Assembly (NCBI GenBank): GCA_002451435.1
Contig: DKCF01000071.1
Location: 37,950 to 56,146 of the forward strand
From: Bifidobacterium sp. UBA6881
Lineage (GTDB): Bacteria; Actinomycetota; Actinomycetes; Actinomycetales; Bifidobacteriaceae
Direction of reading: 5' to 3'
DNA: 18,197 bases
The position numbers and the translations under genes were made by a program. The first letter of the stretch is position 1. Every line of letters begins with the position of its first letter. This document shows, piece after piece, positions 8,536 to 14,772 of the stretch. Under the pieces are notes generated by a model. It ran no database searches. It was not told the origin of the DNA and worked only from the letters and a program-made list of their open reading frames with translations.

Positions 8536-10422
8536 ATGCAAATCTCTTCTGAATCCAAAAATCTAGCGGAGCTGCTCCCCATCACAGGAAACGTCGGATA
8601 TGTAATTCCCGAGTATCAAAGAAATTATTCTTGGAGAGAAGAACAAATAGAACAACTTTTTAATGACATTGCCACAGAAGATCTAGGATATTATGTAGGC
8701 AATCTTCTCGTCACCAACCATGGGGATTCTGCAGAACTTTGTGATGTCATTGATGGTCAACAGAGATTAACGACTTTGTCTCTGTTCCTACTGGCAATTT
8801 GGGAATGCCTTAATAATTGGCCTGCGTCACTCCCTGAAGGAGAATCGCTGCCCAATAACGTTATAGAAGACATGGCTGGCCTGAAACGAGATATCAGACG
8901 TCAACTACTTAATGAAAATACGAACCAGCCAAGAATTTGCCTGCTAGAGACCGATAGGGGAATATATAACGCCATGCTCGGAGTCATGGTCGGAAAGACC
9001 CAAGGCAAGTGGGGCAATCGCAGTCTGCCTAAGCGCTATCATTTCATTTACAATCTCTTCAATGATAGGGCCCACTTCGCAACGCCTCAAGCAATTGATA
9101 ACTACTACAAAAAACTTGTAAGCGCCACTACTTTAAAAATCAGCGTTCCTGATCTCAGTGAAGCATTTACTGTATTCTCATCCCTTAATTCAAAGGGCCT
9201 ACCACTGACGTTAGTCGATCTTCTCAAAGGAGAGTTCCTTGCAGCAGCGGGAAAGATCAATGAAGATCATGCAACAGCCGTAGAACGCTGGACAACCTTC
9301 TCCGGTATCTTCTCGGAAGATGAAAGCGGCGATCCTAATACTACACTGACCACTCAATTCCTTACCAATAATTTCGATGCTTTTGAATCCGATGGAAAAC
9401 AATCTATAACAAAGAGCAAGGCTCTCAAAAAATATCAACAACTGATAACCGAGCATTACAGGCAAGGCGAAAACTATCTGCAAACACTTATCGATCGGGC
9501 CTCTATCTTTGCTCGCATCGCCCGCATCGGAGACAACAGCTATCCGGATGAACAAATCGATGATAAATTGCAGAGTCTAAGCAAACTTGAATCTTCACAA
9601 GCTTATCCACTTTTACTATTCCTCTTCTGCAACGCCGAAAAACTTCAAATCACCAATAATCTTTGTTCCATCCTTGATAATCTGATTAAATTCTATGTCC
9701 GGAGAAACATCACGCTCGTACCCAAATCCTCTAACATCAGGGCGCGTATGCTTAATCTGATCCATACGATCAAAGATAAGAACCTTACTGGCCATGATGT
9801 CAACGCATGCATACTTGCCGAGCTCAAAGAAATGAGCGAGTCCGACGATCGTTTTGCAAATGCAATCTGCAATGACGGAATTTACGACAAGAATGCTAAG
9901 ACAACTCGCTTCGTATTAATCGATCTTGAACGGAACCTCCCAGGCAATAATCTCATCAACAAAGGTAATCCTGACACTTTTGATGAATATATTAAGAAAA
10001 ATCAGCCCCGTTGGACTATCGAACATATTCTTCCAGAAGGTCCACTCCCAGACTACTGGAAAGATGCGATTTCACCAGATGACAGAGAACAGGCTGAATC
10101 TGTCCAAAGAAAATACGTCCATCTTATCGGGAATTTGACGCTCTCACCATACAATGCTAATTTGAAACAACTGCCATTCATGGATGAGAAACATCCTTCC
10201 CGAGAAGAAGATAATTACACTAAATCCAAACGAGATTTCAAGGAACATGGCACGTACGTTGGCCTCAGAGAGTGTCTGCGCCTAAATGCTTCTATTCCAG
10301 CTCCATCGGAGAGGATAGAGGAAAAAACATCGTGGTCGATTGCCGATATAATACGACGAACTAAGTGGTTCAAGGATCGTATTATGGAACGCTATGCTTT
10401 CCCGAACGATGACGAAGCCTGA
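8536..10422 (+). CDS. DUF262/DUF1524 protein, GmrSD-like (type IV restriction class)
   Basis: A 628-residue protein combining the two halves of the GmrSD type. The N-terminal DUF262 domain is ParB/sulfiredoxin-like and nucleotide-dependent; it shows PEYQRNYSW at 25-33 and DGQQRLTT at 73-80. The C-terminal DUF1524 domain is an HNH-type nuclease: IEHILP with H497 at the start, and LIGNLTLSPYNANL with N533 later. Known relatives (GmrSD, BrxU, SspE) cut phage DNA carrying modified bases; others have unknown targets, so the substrate here is open. The start has AGGAG 5 bases upstream. GC is only 37-45% in sampled lines against 55-60% for flanking genes, with many A/T-ending codons, which points to recent transfer. 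It follows the PLD-helicase by 85 bases in the same direction. No modification enzyme lies beside it, as expected for type IV enzymes. Confidence 0.85.
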   Translation: MQISSESKNLAELLPITGNVGYVIPEYQRNYSWREEQIEQLFNDIATEDLGYYVGNLLVTNHGDSAELCDVIDGQQRLTTLSLFLLAIWECLNNWPASLPEGESLPNNVIEDMAGLKRDIRRQLLNENTNQPRICLLETDRGIYNAMLGVMVGKTQGKWGNRSLPKRYHFIYNLFNDRAHFATPQAIDNYYKKLVSATTLKISVPDLSEAFTVFSSLNSKGLPLTLVDLLKGEFLAAAGKINEDHATAVERWTTFSGIFSEDESGDPNTTLTTQFLTNNFDAFESDGKQSITKSKALKKYQQLITEHYRQGENYLQTLIDRASIFARIARIGDNSYPDEQIDDKLQSLSKLESSQAYPLLLFLFCNAEKLQITNNLCSILDNLIKFYVRRNITLVPKSSNIRARMLNLIHTIKDKNLTGHDVNACILAELKEMSESDDRFANAICNDGIYDKNAKTTRFVLIDLERNLPGNNLINKGNPDTFDEYIKKNQPRWTIEHILPEGPLPDYWKDAISPDDREQAESVQRKYVHLIGNLTLSPYNANLKQLPFMDEKHPSREEDNYTKSKRDFKEHGTYVGLRECLRLNASIPAPSERIEEKTSWSIADIIRRTKWFKDRIMERYAFPNDDEA

Positions 10423-10430
10423 TTTCCCAC

Positions 10431-10459
10431 TGCGCGCGATACAAGTTGTATCGCGCGCA
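10431..10459 (+). terminator. Perfect GC-rich palindrome after the DUF262 gene, probable terminator
   Basis: TGCGCGCGATACAA pairs exactly with TTGTATCGCGCGCA around a single central G at 10445; in RNA it would fold with a loop of about 5 bases. It begins 8 bases after the stop codon. No T run follows, so it could also be a protein-binding site. Confidence 0.5.
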
Positions 10460-10579
10460 TAAGTAAGTTCGTACAAACGAACCAATTCAAACCGTACTTT
10501 CAGTAATCACAAGAATGCAGCGGCGTACTGAACCGTATTGCAAGCAGCACAAATCACGCCACCATGTTCATTTGAACAG

Positions 10580-10634
10580 AAAGCTAACACGTTTTTGCAG
10601 AACAAAAAGAACACGCTCAATGTTAGCTTTTTTC
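10580..10634 (+). terminator. Stem-loop followed by a T run; terminator or 3' end of a small RNA
   Basis: AAAGCTAACA at 10580-10589 pairs exactly with TGTTAGCTTT at 10621-10630, and four more T follow (10627-10634 is nearly all T). The 31-base loop holds a second possible stem, TTTTTG with CAAAAA. The long loop is unusual for an intrinsic terminator, but the T tract fits the plus strand. Confidence 0.45.
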
Positions 10635-10790
10635 ATTTTTCTTCACCTTTAACAAACCGCACTATTGCAACGATTACACCCTCATCCATTCATATAAAGT
10701 TCATTTTCCTTGATTTTCAGCCGATTGAACCGTGCTATCGTTATTACCGAACGCAACAGGCGTTCATCGACACAACAGATACAAACTCCG

Positions 10791-10828
10791 TTTCGATGTT
10801 CGTTTATACCAATAAACGAACATCGAAA
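10791..10828. repeat. Perfect 17-bp inverted repeat with 4-base loop
   Basis: The left arm is TTTCGATGTTCGTTTAT (10791-10807), the loop ACCA, and the right arm (10812-10828) is its exact reverse complement. It lies 61 bases before the 140-residue gene. It contains GTTCGT...ACGAAC half-sites also seen at 10467-10482. It could be an operator or a structured leader. Confidence 0.7.
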
Positions 10829-10850
10829 TACACAACGCTTTTGTTATCAA

Positions 10851-10886
10851 GTGCCCAATACAGGCACCCGAAGGAAAGGAACCTTC
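10851..10886 (+). promoter_or_regulatory. Two tandem small hairpins, the second displaying the ribosome site in its loop
   Basis: GTGCC/GGCAC (10851-10855 with 10863-10867) and GAAGG/CCTTC (10870-10874 with 10882-10886) each make a 5-bp stem with a 7-base loop. The loop of the second is AAAGGAA, which holds the Shine-Dalgarno sequence 9 bases before the ATG at 10890. Confidence 0.4.
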
Positions 10887-10889
10887 ATC

Positions 10890-11312
10890 ATGGCAGACGA
10901 GAAGACCGTCATCACGGTGGATCTCAACATGTTCGAGAAGGACGCCGACTCCAAGACGTCCGAGGCCAACAAGGTCGCCAGGAGCCTGGGCATCAGCGAA
11001 GAGGCCCTCGCCAAGGTCGAGGACTTCAAGCAGGCCCTCACCGACCACAACGCATGGGATCTGCCGTTCATGGGATACGTGAACGAAGACGGCTACGGCT
11101 ACGCCTACGTTCCCGACGCGGCCATCACCATGAACCCGTACTGGGACGCCCACAAGGAATTCATGAACCTTCCCGATGACGTGCAGACCGCCTTCGCCAT
11201 CCGTATGCTCTTCACCCACCGTCCGGTCGACCGTTACGGTGCGGATATGTTCCTGCACTACCACCGCGGATTCACCGTCAACTTCGTCGGCGACGGCGCC
11301 AACAAGTACTGA
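10890..11312 (+). CDS. Hypothetical protein, 140 residues, strongly biased codons
   Basis: Not recognised. The start ATG has AAAGGA 9 bases upstream; the frame is open earlier, but that part is AT-rich and palindromic and lacks coding character. The N-terminal half is charged and helical (EKDADSKTSEANKVARSLG, then SEEALAKVEDFKQALTDH). The second half is rich in aromatic residues and His (EDGYGYAYVPD, NPYWDAHKEF, RMLFTHRP, MFLHYHRGF). It is predicted soluble and cytoplasmic: no signal peptide, membrane span or cysteine. Codons end almost wholly in C or G (AAC, GAC, AAG, CTC), a pattern of highly expressed genes and unlike the AT-rich gene just upstream. The long structured leader and the strong hairpin after it suggest a single-gene transcription unit. 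Confidence 0.72.
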   Translation: MADEKTVITVDLNMFEKDADSKTSEANKVARSLGISEEALAKVEDFKQALTDHNAWDLPFMGYVNEDGYGYAYVPDAAITMNPYWDAHKEFMNLPDDVQTAFAIRMLFTHRPVDRYGADMFLHYHRGFTVNFVGDGANKY

Positions 11313-11349
11313 TCAGCCGTTTCCGCACCGCGAATTCGCATATCGGTTC

Positions 11350-11396
11350 AATGGGGGTTGTTCCAGGCATGGAGAATGCCAGGAACAACCCCCATT
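11350..11396 (+). terminator. Long GC-rich stem-loop after the 140-residue gene
   Basis: AATGGGGGTTGTTCC (11350-11364) pairs exactly with 11382-11396; after one A-A mismatch, GGCAT pairs with ATGCC around the loop GGAGA. It starts 37 bases after the stop. No T run follows. It separates this gene from the convergent minus-strand operon; the remaining ~200 bases up to telA show nothing else. Confidence 0.65.
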
Positions 11397-11604
11397 ACTC
11401 ATTCGCGGCCGATCCAACCACTGAATGAACTCATCGAATCCTTGTCCACACAGCCGAATGCGCGACTCGCAACACGAGGCATCACGGCAACATATGTTTC
11501 ACACGCAGTTCCACACGAACGCGCATCCGCACGAGCAGGCATCCCTACAGACGTGCCCCCACACACAGGCACGGAATGGCAAGCAACCAAGCCCGGATCC
11601 GGCG

Positions 11605-12747
11605 TCATAGCGCCTGCGCGTTTTCAATCAGCGCCTGTTTCAAGCTCTGCTCGATCTGACGCATGCGGGTCCTCCCCTGCTCGCGCTGCTCACGCCCGGC
11701 CTTCTGCACCTCCACGGTCTCCTTCAACGCCGAAATGAGCTCGTTGTTCACCTTCTCCAGCGTCTCGACATCCACCACGCCACGCTGATTGGCCTTTTCC
11801 GCGGCAACCGCGCCCGAATGGATCGCCGCCGCGTTCCGCGCCAGCAGACGGTTGGTCAGATCATCGGCCTTGTTCTGCAGATCCAAGGCGGTTTTCTGGT
11901 GCTGCAGTCCGAGCGCCACCACCATCTGGCTTTTCCACACGGGAATCGTGGTGCTGATGGTGGTGTCGATCTTGTTGGCGATGGTCTGGTCCGCCTGCTG
12001 GATCAGCTTGATCTCCGGCGCCTGCTGCAGGCAGACCACGCCGATGCGGTCCAGATCGTCAAGCCGCTTGTCGAAACGCTCCAGCTTGTCACGGAAGTCC
12101 TTGAGCTGCTGCGCGGCCATAGGATCGGACGATTCGCTCACCTGCCGTTCCAACTGCGGCAGATTTCCCGTCCGGAATTCCTCCAACGCCTTGCGTCCCG
12201 CGGCCACCGTCACGCGCAGATCCCGATACTGCTGCGCGTTCTGCTCATACATGCGGTCATACATGGCGATGTCGCCGATCATCTGTGATTGCGCCCGTTC
12301 CAGTTTGCCCACGATCTCATCGATCTGCCCGCTCACGGTCTGGTATTTGCGACGCAGATTGTTCGCCGAGCCAAGCAGCCGGCCCAGCAACGGCACCTTG
12401 GCGACGGCGCCCATGTCATTGCGGTCAAGCACCACAAGCATCTCACGCAACAGATCGCCGCCGTCACCGGAATCCTTGGACCGGGTCTTTTCCATGATTT
12501 CGTCGGCGAAACCGGAAGTCGCGCGGCTCACGTCCTTGCCGTAACTGTTCTCCAAGCCCGGTTGCAGCAGATCGATCTCCGCCGCTTTCTTGTCGATCGC
12601 CTGCTGTTCCTCGACGCTGACCGTCTCCAACTGCGTTTTAACCTGTTCACGCACGGCGTCGAATGTTTCCAATGTGACCGCATTGACCGCGGTCGATGCG
12701 CCGGCGCCCGCCTGTGCGAGGTCGGAAAGGGAGATTTGCTGTGACAT
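11605..12747 (-). CDS. telA: TelA/YaaN-family toxic anion resistance protein
   Basis: A 380-residue protein of the TelA family (PF05816), linked in other bacteria to tellurite, envelope-stress and antimicrobial resistance; the biochemical activity is not settled. It is predicted cytoplasmic and almost wholly helical with coiled-coil character. Family hallmarks include VPLLGRLLGSANNLRRKYQTV in the first third, the middle segment RIGVVCLQQAPEIKLIQQADQTIANKID, and TTIPVWKSQMVVALGLQHQKTALDLQ. Length matches the family. The ATG has AAAGGTG 6 bases upstream on the minus strand; the longer open frame upstream would overlap the preceding gene. It is last in the minus-strand operon, 128 bases after the solute-binding-like gene, with a hairpin in that gap. 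XpaC and TelA neighbour each other in Bacillus too, supporting a shared process. Confidence 0.88.
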   Translation of the reverse strand: MSQQISLSDLAQAGAGASTAVNAVTLETFDAVREQVKTQLETVSVEEQQAIDKKAAEIDLLQPGLENSYGKDVSRATSGFADEIMEKTRSKDSGDGGDLLREMLVVLDRNDMGAVAKVPLLGRLLGSANNLRRKYQTVSGQIDEIVGKLERAQSQMIGDIAMYDRMYEQNAQQYRDLRVTVAAGRKALEEFRTGNLPQLERQVSESSDPMAAQQLKDFRDKLERFDKRLDDLDRIGVVCLQQAPEIKLIQQADQTIANKIDTTISTTIPVWKSQMVVALGLQHQKTALDLQNKADDLTNRLLARNAAAIHSGAVAAEKANQRGVVDVETLEKVNNELISALKETVEVQKAGREQREQGRTRMRQIEQSLKQALIENAQAL

Positions 12748-12815
12748 GGCCGTCACCTTTCTGATTGTGTTGTTGCCTTCTTGGGCTTGTTTCCGTAGTT
12801 GTCTGTGTTTGTCCT

Positions 12816-12859
12816 CGCGTTTGGTCCGCGGCACCTCGCCGTATCGCGAACCAAACGCG
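12816..12859 (-). promoter_or_regulatory. Intercistronic hairpin before telA
   Basis: CGCGTTTGGT (12816-12825) pairs exactly with 12850-12859. The next five bases on each side (12826-12830 with 12845-12849) also pair, with one G-U wobble in the minus-strand RNA, giving a 15-bp stem. No T run follows towards telA. It may moderate read-through or protect the upstream mRNA end. Confidence 0.5.
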
Positions 12860-12875
12860 CCGATGCATGGCGGCA

Positions 12876-13985
12876 TTATGACTTCGGCACCTGCGCCAGC
12901 AGGTCGATCAGCGTCGTCATGGCCTGCGCGTTCGGCAGCTCGGTAACCGAAGTCACCTGTTCCGCGGCGGATGAGACATGGAACCGCGAGATGGAATCGG
13001 CACCGAGGAAATTGGCGGATCGGAATCCATGCTTCCTCCATGCCAGTTGCTGAACCGGCTTGGATTTCAGTGTTTTCAGCAGACGCTCACCTTTTTCGTC
13101 GAGCGGCACCAACACATGCGAGCTCCACACGGTCGGCGTCGGATACACCATCACCACGTTGTCTTTGATCTGTTTGAACGCTTCGGCGTTGTTGGCTGCG
13201 AAATCAAGCAACTGGCTTTCATAGCCGACCATCATCGGCTTGGATCCCACGCCCAAGGTGAGGAACTGGCTGAAGCTGTCTTCGGAACTGGTCTCCATCC
13301 ACCCCGATTTCGCGAAGATCCGCTTGATCTTGTCGCCGTCACGGTTGATGGATTCCACCGTGGCCGGCTGCCCGTCGTTGAGCACCGTGGCCAGCAGCGC
13401 CGCATACATGTTGCCGGAGTTCGATTTCGCCGGATCGGTCGAGTCGATATGGAACTGCCCGTATCCCTGCGTATAGCCCAGATCCGCCCAGCTTTTCCCG
13501 TCGAGCATGTCCTGCGCGGCCTTGGCCATGTCCATGTGGTAGGTGCCGCCGTCCTTGCCGATCAGACCGGACTTGCACAGCGCATCCGCCACGTTCCGGT
13601 ACGTGTACAGTACGATGGGCGAATTGAACACGGTGTCGGCCTTGCTGACGTCGACCTTCTTGCTTTTGCCGTATTCCACCGCGGCTTTGCTGGACGGGAA
13701 CAGGTAATCCATGCCCGTCCGGCTCGCGGTCATCATATCCAGGCTGCCGGCTTTGCGGTAATCGACCTTCAGTCCCTGTCCGGCCAGCAGTTTGTCGAAT
13801 TCCCCGTCATCGAACAGACTGATCTTCTCGCCGCCCAGATATCCGGTGACGGTCTGCGTCGACTTCGGCGCGTTGTCACGTTTCATGGATTGCATGGCGG
13901 AGTAGACGATCTGCGATCCTCCCAGCACCAGCACCACGGCCAGCAGCGCCGCCAAGCCGATGATCTTGTTTTTCGACAGTTTCAT
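12876..13985 (-). CDS. Membrane-anchored solute-binding-like protein of the TelA operon
   Basis: A 369-residue protein with basic MKLSKNK followed by a single hydrophobic segment (about 8-32) and no lipobox cysteine, so it is probably an outward-facing anchored domain. The rest resembles the type 2 periplasmic binding fold: strand-like VTGYLGGEKISLF, DYRKAGSLDMMTA, DYLFPSS, a SNSGNMYAALLATVL motif and MVGYESQLLDFA. The same key words appear in the vWA lipoprotein of this operon (GSLDIMDA, SNSGASAYMAFLTAL, VNYESLVIQA), so the two are probably paralogues; this one has no vWA domain. The ATG overlaps the TGA of the upstream gene by 4 bases (ATGA), with AGGAG about 10 bases upstream. The ligand is unknown; no ABC permease or ATPase gene lies nearby, so a sensing or regulatory role is more likely than import. 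Confidence 0.72.
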   Translation of the reverse strand: MKLSKNKIIGLAALLAVVLVLGGSQIVYSAMQSMKRDNAPKSTQTVTGYLGGEKISLFDDGEFDKLLAGQGLKVDYRKAGSLDMMTASRTGMDYLFPSSKAAVEYGKSKKVDVSKADTVFNSPIVLYTYRNVADALCKSGLIGKDGGTYHMDMAKAAQDMLDGKSWADLGYTQGYGQFHIDSTDPAKSNSGNMYAALLATVLNDGQPATVESINRDGDKIKRIFAKSGWMETSSEDSFSQFLTLGVGSKPMMVGYESQLLDFAANNAEAFKQIKDNVVMVYPTPTVWSSHVLVPLDEKGERLLKTLKSKPVQQLAWRKHGFRSANFLGADSISRFHVSSAAEQVTSVTELPNAQAMTTLIDLLAQVPKS

Positions 13986-14764
13986 CGCCGATCGTCTCCT
14001 TCCTCGACCTGCGTCACGTTGCCGCGCAACGGTTCCGTTCTTTTCCCGGACGTCCCATTCGCCCACCGCGTTCCGTCCGATTGGCAGGCTCCATGCGAAT
14101 CGGCATCCGTTTCATCCGGCCGACGCATTCCGTTCGGTTCAGCATCCGCTTCGTCCGTCTGGTATCCGTCCATATTGGCCAGTCGCTTGATGGCGTCGGA
14201 ATCCGCCGACAGCGACAGGCTTTTCGCCTTGACCGCGTTCATGAGCTCTCCCGCGGCAGTGGTCTCCAATGCCTGCAGCGCGCCGATCGTCTCCCGTTTC
14301 GCGCTGATGATCTGCTCCCTCACACCAGTGCGTTCGATGCCGAGATACCCATCGACCAGACGCAGCGTCTGCTGCGCGTACACGTTGAGGAAATGGTCGA
14401 GGATGCCATGGCTGGCCGGATTGTCCGTCACGAATGCGGCCAGATTGTTCGTCGCGGCCAGAATATCGTCGGCCTCCTTGCGCACCTGACCATCAAGCAT
14501 GACGGCGATGCGCTTGCGCAATTGCCCGCAGAAGGCGTTCGCCCGCTCCACGGCCAACGCGGCGGCCCTGCCCGAGGGCAGCTGTTCGGCCAGCACCCCG
14601 CCGAGCTTCAATGTGGGTTCCGTCAGCATGCTGGCCGCGACATATCCAAGTGAGGCCGCGACCAGTGCCGAGGCCAGTCCCAATATTCCGCCGTGCGCGA
14701 TCGCGAACGCGGCGGCCGCGCAGACAAGCCCGGCGACGAAGGCAAGCACTGTTCTCATCGTCAT
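13982..14764 (-). CDS. xpaC: XpaC-family membrane protein
   Basis: A 260-residue protein with two N-terminal hydrophobic segments (about 4-22 and 27-46), then a helical cytoplasmic part. The stretch HGILDHFLNVYAQQTLRLVD, followed by a long helix and ELMNAVKAKSLSLSADSDAIKRL, matches my memory of the XpaC family (5-bromo-4-chloroindolyl phosphate hydrolysis protein, PF10112), in which a helical body follows a membrane hairpin. The last ~65 residues are polar, Asp/Gly/Ser-rich and probably disordered. The family name reflects an old Bacillus observation; catalytic activity is not established. It starts 8 bases after the vWA gene stop and overlaps the next gene by 4 bases, so it is firmly within the operon. 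The ribosome site is weak (GGCGGT), and an alternative ATG lies two codons in. XpaC and TelA are classic neighbours. Confidence 0.65.
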   Translation of the reverse strand: MTMRTVLAFVAGLVCAAAAFAIAHGGILGLASALVAASLGYVAASMLTEPTLKLGGVLAEQLPSGRAAALAVERANAFCGQLRKRIAVMLDGQVRKEADDILAATNNLAAFVTDNPASHGILDHFLNVYAQQTLRLVDGYLGIERTGVREQIISAKRETIGALQALETTAAGELMNAVKAKSLSLSADSDAIKRLANMDGYQTDEADAEPNGMRRPDETDADSHGACQSDGTRWANGTSGKRTEPLRGNVTQVEEGDDRR

Positions 14765-14772
14765 ACCGCCAA

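Larger units (their letters stand above)
10423..10889. other. 467-base palindrome-rich intergenic region
   Basis: No convincing gene is seen here. Besides the elements listed on their own, it contains GTTCGT/ACGAAC around ACAA (10467-10482), TGTTCA/TGAACA around TT (10565-10578) and GAACGC/GCGTTC around AACAG (10749-10765). A TATAAA lies at 10693-10698 but lacks a well-spaced -35 box. The region could be a long leader of the 140-residue gene, a small-RNA locus, or a multi-operator control region. Confidence 0.5.

Noticed and set aside
10538..11179. 213-codon plus-strand frame overlapping the 140-residue gene
   Set aside because: Its second half is a His/Arg/Gly-rich off-frame reading of the biased-codon gene, and its first half is the palindromic gap.
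12748..13041. N-terminal extension of TelA by 98 codons
   Set aside because: It would overlap the end of the preceding gene and run through the hairpin; ATG 12747 has AAAGGTG in place and gives normal family length.
12978..14489. 503-codon plus-strand open frame opposite the binding-like and xpaC genes
   Set aside because: The minus strand has motif-bearing proteins with ATGA coupling; this frame is rich in Arg/His/Val with no family pattern.
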